Source of the DNA: Gloeocapsa sp. UFS-A4-WI-NPMV-4B04
Lineage (GTDB): Bacteria > Cyanobacteriota > Cyanobacteriia > Cyanobacteriales > Chroococcidiopsidaceae
Reading direction: 5' to 3'
Length of the DNA: 46,615 nucleotides
Assembly (NCBI GenBank): GCA_019359535.1
Contig: JAHHHE010000013.1
Coordinates: forward strand, 1 to 46,615
The notes beneath the pieces were generated by a model that had not been told where the DNA came from, did no database searches, and saw nothing but the letters and a program-made list of their open reading frames with translations. The translations under genes were made by a program, and so were the position numbers. Positions within the stretch are counted from its first letter, which is position 1; each line of letters starts with the position of its first letter. Positions 26,391-37,376 of the stretch are shown here, one piece after another.

Positions 26391-29300
26391 TTGACCACTA
26401 ATGTCTCAAACGCTGAATTTGTCTTTCCGGCATCTTTCTCCCAGCAGCGATTGTGGTTTCTCAACTCCTTAGCGCCTGGTAATCCCTTCTACAACGTATC
26501 TGCTGCTATTCGCGCAACTGGACACCTCAATATTACTGTCTTAGAGCAAACATTCAACGAAATCGTGCGCCGTCACGAAGTCTTGCGAACAATTTTTGAA
26601 ATGACTGAGGGACAACTTAATCAAGTAATTGTGGAGGATGTAACTCTATCTCTTTCTGTCGTAGATTTAGGTTATTTACCCGCAACTGAGCGCGAAGCAG
26701 CAGCAAGACAACAAGCGATCGCGAAATCCCAATATCCTTTCGATCTCACCGCAGACATTCTGCTACGAGTCACAGTCTTTCAACTAGATTCAACTGACCA
26801 CATCCTGCTGTTGAATCTCCACCACATTATTGCCGATGGTTGGTCAATCGGCGTTTTGATCCGAGAAATGAGTACACTGTATGCTGCCTTCAATTTCAGT
26901 AAACCTTCCCCTCTACCAGAACTACCGATCCAATATGCTGATTTTGCTCATTGGCAACGCGAGTGGTTGCAAGGAGAAGTATTAGAGTTGCAACTGTCGT
27001 ATTGGCGATCGCAACTAGCAAATCTTCCGCTACTCAATCTTCCCACTGACAGAACCCGACCTGCTGTCCAAACTTACCGAGGCGCAACCCACACTCTAGA
27101 GGTATCAAAAAGTTTAACTACTTCCCTAGAAGCTTTAGGTCAGCAAGCGGGTGTGACTCTATTTATGACCTTGCTAGCAGCATTTCAAACGTTGTTGCAC
27201 CGCTACACAGGACAATTAGATATTGTAGTTGGTTCACCCATTGCTAACCGCAACCGTGCAGAACTTGAACCATTAATTGGTTTTTTTGTCAACAGTTTAG
27301 TCCTGCGGACAGATTTATCGGGGAATCCCACATTTCGAGAATTGTTGGAGCAAGTGCGGGAGGTGACACTAGGAGCTTATGCCCATCAAGACTTGCCCTT
27401 CGAGAAGCTAGTGCAGGAACTCCACCCAGCGCGAGACTTGAGCAGGCATCCTTTGTTCTCTGTAGCGATCGCTCTCCAAAATACACCGATTACAGCCCTA
27501 GAACTACCTGGACTCGCACTAAGTCAGTTTGATGTTGACTCAGCCACCAGCAGGTTAGATTTGGAACTGCATCTGTGGCAAACTCCAGCAGGATTGCAAG
27601 GGCAAGTAATTTACAGTACAGATTTGTTTGACAGCAACACCATCACCCGAATGCTTGGACATTTCCAAACTCTGCTAGCAGGAATTGTTGCAGATCCAGA
27701 ACAAAAACTGATCAAGTTGCCAATTCTGACAGCAGCTGAACGCCAGCAGTTACTCGTTGAGTGGAATAATACTGAGAAAGATTACTCCTGTAACCAATGT
27801 ATCCATGAGTTGTTTGAAGCACAGGTAAATAAGACTCCAGAGGCTACTGCACTTGTTTATCAAGATGAGCAACTAACCTACAAAGAATTGAACGATCGCA
27901 GTAATCAATTAGCGCATTATTTACAAAAACTTGGTGTTGTACCAGAGGCTAAAGTCGGTATTTGTGTAGAGCGATCGCTGTTGATGGTAGTGGGCATTTT
28001 GGGGATTCTTAAAGCTGGAGGAGCCTATGTACCATTAGATCCTATATACCCCTCAGAACGCCTGAAGTTTATATTGGAGGATGCCCAAGTATCTATTCTA
28101 TTAACACAACAATCATTAGCCCCTCTTTTAACACAACAATCATTAGCCCTTCTTTTTAAGGGGGGTTGGGGGGATCAACAATTAATCTACCTTGATTGCG
28201 ATAGCGAAGCGCTGCTGCCTTCAGCAGATCGCGTTATTGCTCAACAAAGCCAAGAAAACACTATTAGTAGTGTAACTGAAGCAAATCTAGCTTATGTAAT
28301 TTACACTTCTGGCTCAACTGGACAACCCAAAGGAGTTTTAATCGAACATCGTGGACTTAGCAATTTAGTCCAAGCTCAAATTCAAATTTTCGATCTCAAG
28401 CCAGAACATCGGATTCTGCAATTCGCTTCACTAAGCTTTGATGCCTCTATCTTCGAGATCGTGATGGCGTTGGGGATAGGTGCAACACTTTATATAGTCC
28501 CAGAAGAAGCACGTTATGGAGCGGCATTGAGTTCATATCTGCGGCAACACGCCATCACTCATGCTACTCTGCCGCCTGCCGTACTGAAGACTTTACCAGC
28601 AACAGAATTACCCGTACAAACTCTAATTTCTGCTGGAGAAGCTTGTTCACCAGAAATTGTAGCTCGTTGGGCGGGTGTAAGGCGCTTCTTCAATGCCTAC
28701 GGACTGACAGAAACAACTGTTTGGTCTACTGTCGCTCAGTTGAATAATAGTAGTAGCACTTCAATCGGGAAAGCGATCGCCAACACTCAAATCTACGTTC
28801 TTGATCCCCATCTCCAACCTGTTGCGATCGGTATTCCAGGTGAACTATATATTAGCGGAGTAGGTTTAGCACGAGGCTACCTCAACCGTCCAGACTTGAC
28901 TGCGGCAAGATTTATTCCCAATCCTTTCAAAGAAAATAATTGCCTTTCGCCTGCTAGCCGCCTTTATAAAACTGGAGATTTAGTCTGCTACCTCCCCGAT
29001 GGAAATCTGCAATTTTTGAGTCGCTTAGACTATCAAGTGAAAATTCGCGGCTACCGCATTGAATTAGCAGAAATTGAAAGCTTATTATCCCAACATCCAG
29101 CAGTACAAGAAGCTGTAGTTATTGCTACTGAGGATATCCCTGATAATAAACTGGTAGCCTATGTTGTCTTTAATGCAGATCTGACACTAACGACGGCTGA
29201 ATTGCGCCGTTTTTTGGCGGAAAAATTACCAAATTACATGATTCCATCAACTTTTGAGGTGCAGTCATTACCACTGACTCCTAGTGGCAAAGTAGACCGA

Positions 29301-30452
29301 AATGCTTTAAAAAAGTTTAAGATTAATATCCTACGCCCCTATGTTGCTCCCCGAACTGAAACTGAATACGCTTTAACAATACTTTGGGCTAAACTTCTTA
29401 ACCTAGAGCAAATAGGCATTCAGGATAATTTTTTTGAATTGGGGGGAGATTCTCTACTGGCAATGCAGTTGTTGGAGCAGGTGAATCAGTGTGAGCAAAA
29501 TTTACCCTTGTCTAACTTATTTCTAGCACCTACTGTTGAGCAATTCGCTGCTTTAATTGAGAATCGAAATCCTGATAGTAACGATTCTCCCCTACCTTGG
29601 TCGCCCTTAGTACCACTCCAGCCTGCGGGTTCCAAACCGCCATTTTTCTGTGTCCATCCTATTTTCGGGGTTGTTTTGCCCTACTATGAGCTAGCGTTTC
29701 ATTTGGGTAAAGATCAGCCATTTTATGGGTTACAACCTTTTGGAATAGACGGCTCACACCCACCATTAACCACTATTGAAGAGATGGCAGATTGCTACAT
29801 TAAGGCACTGCGTCAAGTTCAGCCGCGAGGCCCTTATTATTTAGGAGGCTGGTCTTTTGGCGGTTTAGTCGCATTTGAGATGGGGCAACAGTTACACCGT
29901 TCAGGAGAGCAAGTATTTTTAGCAATAATAGATACGCTAGCTCCTGTTTCTAGTAATCAACTTTCCTTCTGGGATGGGTTAAAATTTCTCCTAACTACGG
30001 TAAGCCGCTCTATTTATCCCTTTTTACTAGATTACTGGTCATTAATTAGCGATCGCTTCTCAAATAAGTCAATCTCGATTTCTGCACAGAAAATTACTAC
30101 TCCTCACACATGGTTATCTTTTTTAGAACGGGCAACTGTTAAATATCTCATCCCTCAAGAAACTAGGTTACGAATGCTAGACGAGTTAACTCTTGCTCGA
30201 ATGTTAAAAATTTTTTATGCCAATAGTAGAGCCACCTTGAAGTATATGCCGCCTCAATATCCAAATGCTTTAGCCCTATTTAGAACTAATGAACAACTTA
30301 GCAAATCTGACGATCCAACTTTAGGCTGGAATCAACTCACAACATCCAATGTGCAAGTTCACTGCATTCCAGGTAATCACCTAACTATGTTGAGAAAACC
30401 TCATGTTCAGGTACTTGCTAAATATCTGTGTAAGTATTTAGGAGCAGAGTAA
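26391..30452 (+). CDS. Non-ribosomal peptide synthetase module 3 with thioesterase
   Basis: 1353 residues. Order: condensation domain at about 10-440 with HHIIADGW near 142; adenylation domain at about 470-965, core VIYTSGSTGQPKG near 634; carrier domain near 1016 (LGGDSLLAMQ); type I thioesterase at about 1065-1350. The thioesterase triad is visible: Ser1155 in GWSFGG, Asp1181 in IIDTLAP and His1330 in PGNHLT. It releases the chain by hydrolysis or cyclisation, so this is the last module. Pocket residues read D A F T I A A V W K, similar to the Phe code of GrsA (D A W T I A A I C K), so an aromatic residue is suggested. The A domain carries a 27-base tandem duplication and two repeat insertions between 28101 and 28233. 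It starts at TTG with CAGGAAAA upstream, 19 bases after module 2. No docking domain is visible at its N-terminus. Confidence 0.93.
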   Translation: MTTNVSNAEFVFPASFSQQRLWFLNSLAPGNPFYNVSAAIRATGHLNITVLEQTFNEIVRRHEVLRTIFEMTEGQLNQVIVEDVTLSLSVVDLGYLPATEREAAARQQAIAKSQYPFDLTADILLRVTVFQLDSTDHILLLNLHHIIADGWSIGVLIREMSTLYAAFNFSKPSPLPELPIQYADFAHWQREWLQGEVLELQLSYWRSQLANLPLLNLPTDRTRPAVQTYRGATHTLEVSKSLTTSLEALGQQAGVTLFMTLLAAFQTLLHRYTGQLDIVVGSPIANRNRAELEPLIGFFVNSLVLRTDLSGNPTFRELLEQVREVTLGAYAHQDLPFEKLVQELHPARDLSRHPLFSVAIALQNTPITALELPGLALSQFDVDSATSRLDLELHLWQTPAGLQGQVIYSTDLFDSNTITRMLGHFQTLLAGIVADPEQKLIKLPILTAAERQQLLVEWNNTEKDYSCNQCIHELFEAQVNKTPEATALVYQDEQLTYKELNDRSNQLAHYLQKLGVVPEAKVGICVERSLLMVVGILGILKAGGAYVPLDPIYPSERLKFILEDAQVSILLTQQSLAPLLTQQSLALLFKGGWGDQQLIYLDCDSEALLPSADRVIAQQSQENTISSVTEANLAYVIYTSGSTGQPKGVLIEHRGLSNLVQAQIQIFDLKPEHRILQFASLSFDASIFEIVMALGIGATLYIVPEEARYGAALSSYLRQHAITHATLPPAVLKTLPATELPVQTLISAGEACSPEIVARWAGVRRFFNAYGLTETTVWSTVAQLNNSSSTSIGKAIANTQIYVLDPHLQPVAIGIPGELYISGVGLARGYLNRPDLTAARFIPNPFKENNCLSPASRLYKTGDLVCYLPDGNLQFLSRLDYQVKIRGYRIELAEIESLLSQHPAVQEAVVIATEDIPDNKLVAYVVFNADLTLTTAELRRFLAEKLPNYMIPSTFEVQSLPLTPSGKVDRNALKKFKINILRPYVAPRTETEYALTILWAKLLNLEQIGIQDNFFELGGDSLLAMQLLEQVNQCEQNLPLSNLFLAPTVEQFAALIENRNPDSNDSPLPWSPLVPLQPAGSKPPFFCVHPIFGVVLPYYELAFHLGKDQPFYGLQPFGIDGSHPPLTTIEEMADCYIKALRQVQPRGPYYLGGWSFGGLVAFEMGQQLHRSGEQVFLAIIDTLAPVSSNQLSFWDGLKFLLTTVSRSIYPFLLDYWSLISDRFSNKSISISAQKITTPHTWLSFLERATVKYLIPQETRLRMLDELTLARMLKIFYANSRATLKYMPPQYPNALALFRTNEQLSKSDDPTLGWNQLTTSNVQVHCIPGNHLTMLRKPHVQVLAKYLCKYLGAE
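28101..28154. repeat. 27-base tandem duplication in NRPS module 3
   Basis: 28101-28127 and 28128-28154 are the same 27 bases with one difference, and encode LTQQSLAP(L) twice. Modules 1 and 2 have only one copy at the matching place, so it is a recent in-frame duplication. Confidence 0.85.
28146..28175. repeat. G-run repeat in NRPS module 3
   Basis: CCCTTCTTTTTAAGGGGGGT then TGGGGGGATC. On the other strand it resembles the GATCCCCC-type element at 2236-2272. It encodes ALLFKGGWGDQ. The homologous part of module 2 reads LFKDWGDH without G-runs, so part of the similarity may be chance. Confidence 0.5.
28198..28233. repeat. 36-base palindromic element, copy 2 (in NRPS module 3)
   Basis: Identical to 21837-21872 and read in the same frame, giving DSEALLPSADR. 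It lies in the A domain about 18 residues before the VIYTSGSTG core, at a spot where modules 1 and 2 have unrelated sequence. Confidence 0.85.
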
Positions 30453-30589
30453 TTCCATTCACCAAATGCCTGCTATCTAAGCGCATCAACGGTTATGTTG
30501 CCACAAGGTAGGTGATATAGAAAAATGATTTTAGATTGCAGTATTGTCAGTAGTTAATCCAAAATGTAAACAAGTTATGGAACAATCCG

Positions 30590-30961
30590 ATGGCAGACTT
30601 GAGCGGTACTTGGCTTGGAACCTACTGGCAACAACGAATTCCTACTCGTTTTGAAGTTACACTAATTCAAAGTGGCAATACTTTAACTGGCAGAATTTTG
30701 GATGACAGCTATTTAGGGGAAGCAAAGCTGACTGGTGAAGTGATTGGGCGGAGGATCAGCTTTACTAAAAGCTACTTCACTACTTCAGCAGACTTAATTA
30801 ATTATATTGGCACACTGTCAGAAAAAGAAGATTTTATGCAGGGACAGTGGAATATAGCACGGTGGGATTCAGGCCCTTGGGAAGCTCGACGCAGTGGGGA
30901 AGCTTTGATGGTAGATTTGGCAACTGTACGAGCCAAGCAACTATCTTTAACTGGAAAATAG
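30590..30961 (+). CDS. Small beta-rich protein of unknown function downstream of the NRPS
   Basis: 123 residues with no signal peptide. It has alternating hydrophobic strands and Gly turns: DLSGTWLGTYWQ at the start, FEVTLIQSGNTLTGRILDDS, LTGEVIGRRISFTKSYF and DFMQGQWNIARWDSGPWEARR near the end. The pattern suggests a small lipocalin- or barrel-like fold in the cytoplasm, but I do not recognise the family. It follows the thioesterase module by 137 bases in the same direction, so it may be part of the peptide cluster (binding or self-protection) or an unrelated neighbour. No strong ribosome binding site is visible at the chosen ATG. Confidence 0.6.
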   Translation: MADLSGTWLGTYWQQRIPTRFEVTLIQSGNTLTGRILDDSYLGEAKLTGEVIGRRISFTKSYFTTSADLINYIGTLSEKEDFMQGQWNIARWDSGPWEARRSGEALMVDLATVRAKQLSLTGK

Positions 30962-31267
30962 TTAGTATTTTGAGTAACCAGTGACGCTCATATCCAATTA
31001 TATCCAGAAACACTTGCTAGGCTGAGGCTCGAAGTATTATTACTCCATTTTTCAACAGTCAAAACATGGTGTTGATGTCCATTGATACTCAGTTTATTTA
31101 ATCATAACGTAGCCCTCTACTGATGATTTGCTACTTGCATTGCAATCAAAAGGTTGGGTTAGTTGCCAAGATATAAGAATTAATAAAATTAGATTACCAA
31201 ACAGCAAAAGATTTGAAAAAATATTCTGGTAATTTGTTTTTTCCATGTCACAGTAACGTTTATGACA

Positions 31268-31301
31268 TAACGTCTCTAGATGGTTATCTCTAGAGACGTT
31301 A
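31268..31301. repeat. 13-bp inverted repeat of the AACGTCTCTA type
   Basis: TAACGTCTCTAGA (31268-31280) pairs perfectly with TCTAGAGACGTTA (31289-31301) across an 8-base loop. Related AGAGACGT palindromes are known to me as common intergenic repeats in Nostoc-like genomes. There is no T-run after it, so it is not a classic terminator. Confidence 0.65.
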
Positions 31302-31497
31302 CAGCAGTTAATTTATAAGTGGTTAGTTTAGTTATTGTCTGTATATGTATATAGCTTAGTTAGTAAATTTTGCTTTTAGGTAAAGAACAGATAAAGATTG
31401 ACTACAGTTTTATGAAAAAAGTGTTAACTTGACATTTCTATATTCATTACCTTTGGTAATATCTTGGAGCAGGCACTTATCAACTAAAGTATAAATT

Positions 31498-31614
31498 ATG
31501 CCCTGGTATGTTTACCTTGCACACCTTTTTGCTGGAGTTTTCTGGCTAACGGCGTTCCACATTTCGTAAATGGTACTTGTTTGAGCTTGTGGTGTCAGTC
31601 ATGGCAGAAGCAGT
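31498..31614 (+). pseudogene. Frameshifted remnant of a small membrane protein gene
   Basis: An ATG at 31498 opens a frame reading MPWYVYLAHLFAGVFWLT, which then stops at 31567-31569. If one base is restored within GCTGGAGTTTT, the reading continues NGVPHFVNG, and the joined sequence looks like the start of a small cyanobacterial membrane protein (pattern LAHFFAGxFLxNGVPHFVxG). The similarity ends soon after, so most of the gene is gone. The family is recalled from memory and is not certain. Confidence 0.4.
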
Positions 31615-31717
31615 AACCTGTAAATCCAGAACACACTGGGGTTTCCGCCTTCAGGTAGAACAACACTTACTTACGCTTCGATAGCATGATCGGCGTACTA
31701 TTTTTAGTAAAAAAGTA

Positions 31718-32209
31718 ATGACTTCTAATCAAGAAAATACTGTTAAAACAACAGATTTTGAACAATCAACTACTGTCGCCGCGCCACCAGACAGTATTTT
31801 TTATTTTCTGGCGGATGTCCAAAATGTGCCACAGTATTTGCCAACGGTCAAGAGCGCTCAACCTCAAGCGGGTGAGCGGATTCGCACTCAGGGTCAGGCT
31901 GGTGATCGCTCGTATGACTCAGATGGTCACTTTCGCGTAAATAAAGAAGCCCGTCGTCTGGAGTGGGGTTCCGATGGTGAAAACGATTACAATGGCTGGA
32001 TGGAAGTTCAGGGTGATGGAGCGCAATCACAGGTCAAGGTTCACATCCATTTCGCTCCTCAACCTGAGATGGCACAGCGCATGGCAGAGCGATCGCCTGG
32101 TCATAGCTTTGAGTCAGCGATGAATGAAGGCATCGCTAAGACTCTGGAATCAATCAAGCGCATCTGCGAAGGCAAGGGCGGCAAAGAGGAGATTGAGGCG
32201 AATAAATAA
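31718..32209 (+). CDS. SRPBCC-fold protein
   Basis: 163 residues of the START/polyketide-cyclase (SRPBCC) helix-grip fold. The N-terminal strand and first helix read FEQSTTVAAPPDSIFYFLADVQN with VPQYLPTVKSAQPQ, then RRLEWGSDGENDYNGWMEV, and the long C-terminal helix contains AMNEGIAKTLESIKRICEG. These proteins bind hydrophobic ligands in a cavity; neither ligand nor reaction can be named. No signal peptide or membrane segment is present. The very charged C-terminus (GKGGKEEIEANK) is unusual. It stands alone, downstream of a decayed region. No strong ribosome binding site is seen before the ATG. Confidence 0.78.
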   Translation: MTSNQENTVKTTDFEQSTTVAAPPDSIFYFLADVQNVPQYLPTVKSAQPQAGERIRTQGQAGDRSYDSDGHFRVNKEARRLEWGSDGENDYNGWMEVQGDGAQSQVKVHIHFAPQPEMAQRMAERSPGHSFESAMNEGIAKTLESIKRICEGKGGKEEIEANK

Positions 32210-32293
32210 TTTTTCCAAAAATTTATCGCGCTCAGTTTTAGAGGGTGAAGTGAAAGTTTAGTAACAATACTGAATAACTTGTTCTAATTACTT

Positions 32294-33055
32294 TCAAGTA
32301 TTTAGCAGGTAACTTACTACTTCACAAAAACCCTCTACTTCAGATTTTGTCGTGACATATCTGGGCAGATTCTCCATCAAATCACGATAAGCTAAAACAT
32401 TAGCCACTCCCACAGATTGCGAGAACTGATGGTCAAATAGTGATTGATCGTTTGGGCTATCACCAATCGTTAATACTTGCTCTGGCTGGATCTGCGGAAA
32501 GTATTGGTGTAAGACTTGCCGCAGTCCTTGTGCCTTGTCCTGTTCAAGTGGTTTGATGTGACACTGTACTGTACTGTAGGTAAAACTCCAACCCCATTTT
32601 TGGCACTGGAGGGCGATCACTTCTATGTTCGCCATAGTCAATCCCTTAACATCAAATGTCCAATCTGTCAACCGGAAACAGTTGTCTGCTGACTCTTGTA
32701 ATTGCGGAAACTCCTGCTTGAGATTGTGGAAAGTATCAGCTAATTTTTGGCGGTGAGCAGTAGAATCACTAATGGAACTGAGGAGCTGGAAAGAACCAGT
32801 TTTACCGAGATACACTCCACCATTTTCAGCGATCGCTCCCGCAACAGGCAGATAATACCGCAGCGCATCAACCCATCCAGTTGATCTCCCTGTTACCAGC
32901 ACTAAAGGGATGCCTACCTGTTCTAGCTTTATTATTGCCTCTAGCAAGGAAGCAGTGAATTTTTCGTGCTGGGTTAGCGTACCGTCAACATCAGTAGCAA
33001 TTAGGCGAATCTCAGGCGTGGAATTAACTAACTCTTTAATGGGTAACAGGGACAT
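32294..33055 (-). CDS. HAD-superfamily (class IIB) phosphatase
   Basis: 253 residues. Motif I is LIATDVDGTLT, with the nucleophile Asp in DVDGT near the N-terminus. VLVTGRSTGWVDALRYYLP is motif II with its Thr-Gly-Arg, and VLTIGDSPNDQSLFDH near the C-terminus is motif IV with the metal-binding Asp. The alpha/beta cap between motifs II and III is of the Cof/sucrose-phosphatase kind. It probably hydrolyses a small sugar- or glycerate-phosphate in the cytoplasm; the substrate is not identified. AIAENGGVYLG, also typical of the Cof group, is present. It converges on the SRPBCC gene and is divergent from ndhO. Confidence 0.85.
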   Translation of the reverse strand: MSLLPIKELVNSTPEIRLIATDVDGTLTQHEKFTASLLEAIIKLEQVGIPLVLVTGRSTGWVDALRYYLPVAGAIAENGGVYLGKTGSFQLLSSISDSTAHRQKLADTFHNLKQEFPQLQESADNCFRLTDWTFDVKGLTMANIEVIALQCQKWGWSFTYSTVQCHIKPLEQDKAQGLRQVLHQYFPQIQPEQVLTIGDSPNDQSLFDHQFSQSVGVANVLAYRDLMENLPRYVTTKSEVEGFCEVVSYLLNT

Positions 33056-33102
33056 ATGATTTTATTAGTACGGGCATACTGTATTCATTGGCATTAAGTC
33101 TA

Positions 33103-33163
33103 TTGGCACTCACTTGAGTCGCCGCTTCGCATAAAGAAGCTTCAAGTTGGCACTCAGTTGAGT
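33103..33163. repeat. 17-base direct repeat upstream of ndhO
   Basis: TTGGCACTCACTTGAGT (33103-33119) and TTGGCACTCAGTTGAGT (33147-33163) match at 16 of 17 positions. A GAAGC-type palindrome (CTTCGCATAAAGAAG) lies between them. The repeat lies between the HAD gene and ndhO. Confidence 0.6.
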
Positions 33164-33235
33164 ATGGATTGTGATCAACAAGGTCTTAGCAGTGCAAAAT
33201 ATGAACAGAATCAATTAATCAATCTTGGGAGAATT

Positions 33236-33451
33236 ATGGCTGTCAAAAAAGGTGATTTAGTTCGTGCTGTCAGAGAGAAATTAGAAAACAGTTTAGAAGC
33301 AAAAGCGAGTGATCCGCGCTTACCAGCTTACTTATTTGAAACTAAGGGGCAAGTTGTAGATATAAAAGGTGACTACGCACTGGTGATGTTTGGGTATACG
33401 TCTACGCCCAATTTTTGGTTGCGTGTCGATCAACTCGAAGAGTTTAAATAA
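33236..33451 (+). CDS. ndhO: NDH-1 complex subunit O
   Basis: 71 residues from the ATG at 33236 ([17 protein letters not shown]). A longer frame reaches back to 33158, but GGGAG just before 33236 and the normal NdhO length (about 70) support the shorter start. The protein is a peripheral, stroma/cytoplasm-facing subunit of the cyanobacterial NADPH/plastoquinone oxidoreductase, which drives respiration and cyclic electron flow. Signature parts are [20 protein letters not shown] and [23 protein letters not shown]. It stands alone between the HAD gene and mutS, as ndhO often does in cyanobacteria. Confidence 0.93.
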   Translation: MAVKKGDLVRAVREKLENSLEAKASDPRLPAYLFETKGQVVDIKGDYALVMFGYTSTPNFWLRVDQLEEFK

Positions 33452-33590
33452 CTGAATTTGTCAAAAAATGCGATCGCACTTTCGTTACTAGGACATGAAG
33501 CAGACAATCTTGAGCAGCCTTATTGCTTGATAATGCCTGGAATTTCAGGAATATCAATCATTTTAGGTCTTAAACTAGCGCTTATATTAG

Positions 33591-36323
<2,733 letters not shown>

Positions 36324-36365
36324 GAGAGTTAGTGATACACCTGGGTCATTATTGACTTTACCAAA

Positions 36366-36391
36366 TGGGGGTTGGGTGTTGGGGGTTGGGG
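36366..36391. repeat. G/T heptamer repeat upstream of mutS
   Basis: GGGGGTT, GGGTGTT, GGGGGTT and GGGG lie in the 108-base spacer between the aminotransferase stop and the mutS start. Confidence 0.7.
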
Positions 36392-36431
36392 AAGAAATAG
36401 GTGAAGTTTTTTGTTGTCCCCTTGTCCTCTT

Positions 36432-37295
36432 CTATTGGTGCGTAATTTCTTGAAACTCCTTTAAAAACTTTTGAAATAGCGTATGATTTACCGAGTCATA
36501 CTGATGAGAATCAATGCTTATTAATGGCTTCAATTCCATCATTGTCGCAGCTAAGAAAGCCCCATCAAAATTTCCTAGTTCTTGCGGATAAACATCGCGT
36601 TCAATTACCTCAATTTCCAAAGATTGGGCAATATCAAGCAGCGTGGCGCGGGTAATACCAGGGAAAATATTAGGAGTCAAAGTAGGTGTGATAACTTTAT
36701 CTTTTTGCAGGAAAAGAATATTAGCAGCTGACGCTTCAGTAATTCGACCTTGCTGATCAAGCATAATTGCATCATTAAACCCATTTAACTCTGCTGTCCG
36801 ACGGCTTAAGTAACTATTTACATATGTGCCGCATATTTTCCAAGTAACAGGAATAGCATTACCAGAGACACGCTCGAACGGGGAAATGTGGCAAGTAAGA
36901 GGTTTAACTACATCACGGGCAATAGTAACCGCCAAAATCGTTACATCAACAGGCATTTCAACGTTAATGTGGAAATATGCGCCAGCACGATAAGCAATCG
37001 GTCTAATATAATAAGTTTGTGCAGGTATTTCCTCTAAAAGCGCCAAAAGACCTGATTTAAGGTCTTCATTTGACCATGAAAATGCTAATCCCATCTTGGC
37101 GGAACCATTGCGAAGACGGTCTAAATGTGCTTCCAGACGATGGATATAATAGCGATCGCCGTTCCAGTAAGCAATAATGCCATCAAAAACGCCGATGCCT
37201 AGATGCAGAGAATGGCTAACGATAGAAGGTGCTGCTTGTTCGCGTTCAACCAGTTTGCCATTATGCCAGGCGATCGCAGCAGGTTCAAAAATCAT
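36432..37295 (-). CDS. ilvE: Class IV aminotransferase, branched-chain type
   Basis: 287 residues of the fold-type IV PLP enzymes. VSHSLHLGIGVFDGIIAY, with RLEAHLDRLRNGSAKMG, is the conserved N-terminal part. The PLP lysine is expected in VTWKICGTYVNSYLSRRTAEL, and ITEASAANIL with FPGITRATLLDIA forms the phosphate-binding end. The last step of Leu, Ile and Val synthesis is the most likely job; D-amino acid transaminase or aminodeoxychorismate lyase are alternatives with the same fold. The protein is soluble. The gene runs in the same direction as mutS and ends 108 bases before it. Confidence 0.78.
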   Translation of the reverse strand: MIFEPAAIAWHNGKLVEREQAAPSIVSHSLHLGIGVFDGIIAYWNGDRYYIHRLEAHLDRLRNGSAKMGLAFSWSNEDLKSGLLALLEEIPAQTYYIRPIAYRAGAYFHINVEMPVDVTILAVTIARDVVKPLTCHISPFERVSGNAIPVTWKICGTYVNSYLSRRTAELNGFNDAIMLDQQGRITEASAANILFLQKDKVITPTLTPNIFPGITRATLLDIAQSLEIEVIERDVYPQELGNFDGAFLAATMMELKPLISIDSHQYDSVNHTLFQKFLKEFQEITHQ

Positions 37296-37376
37296 TTACG
37301 TAATTTCCAGTGAAAGCAGAGCAATATAATTGTGCTAGTGTTGCGCTTAAACTTTTATTGACTCTACCGCAAAAGT

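Larger units (their letters stand above)
30962..31717. other. Intergenic region with a hairpin and a decayed gene
   Basis: About 756 bases. It contains an inverted repeat at 31268-31301 and a frameshifted gene remnant at 31498-31614, both listed separately. The rest is AT-rich with no gene I can support. The promoter of the SRPBCC gene at 31718 must lie at the right end. Confidence 0.5.
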
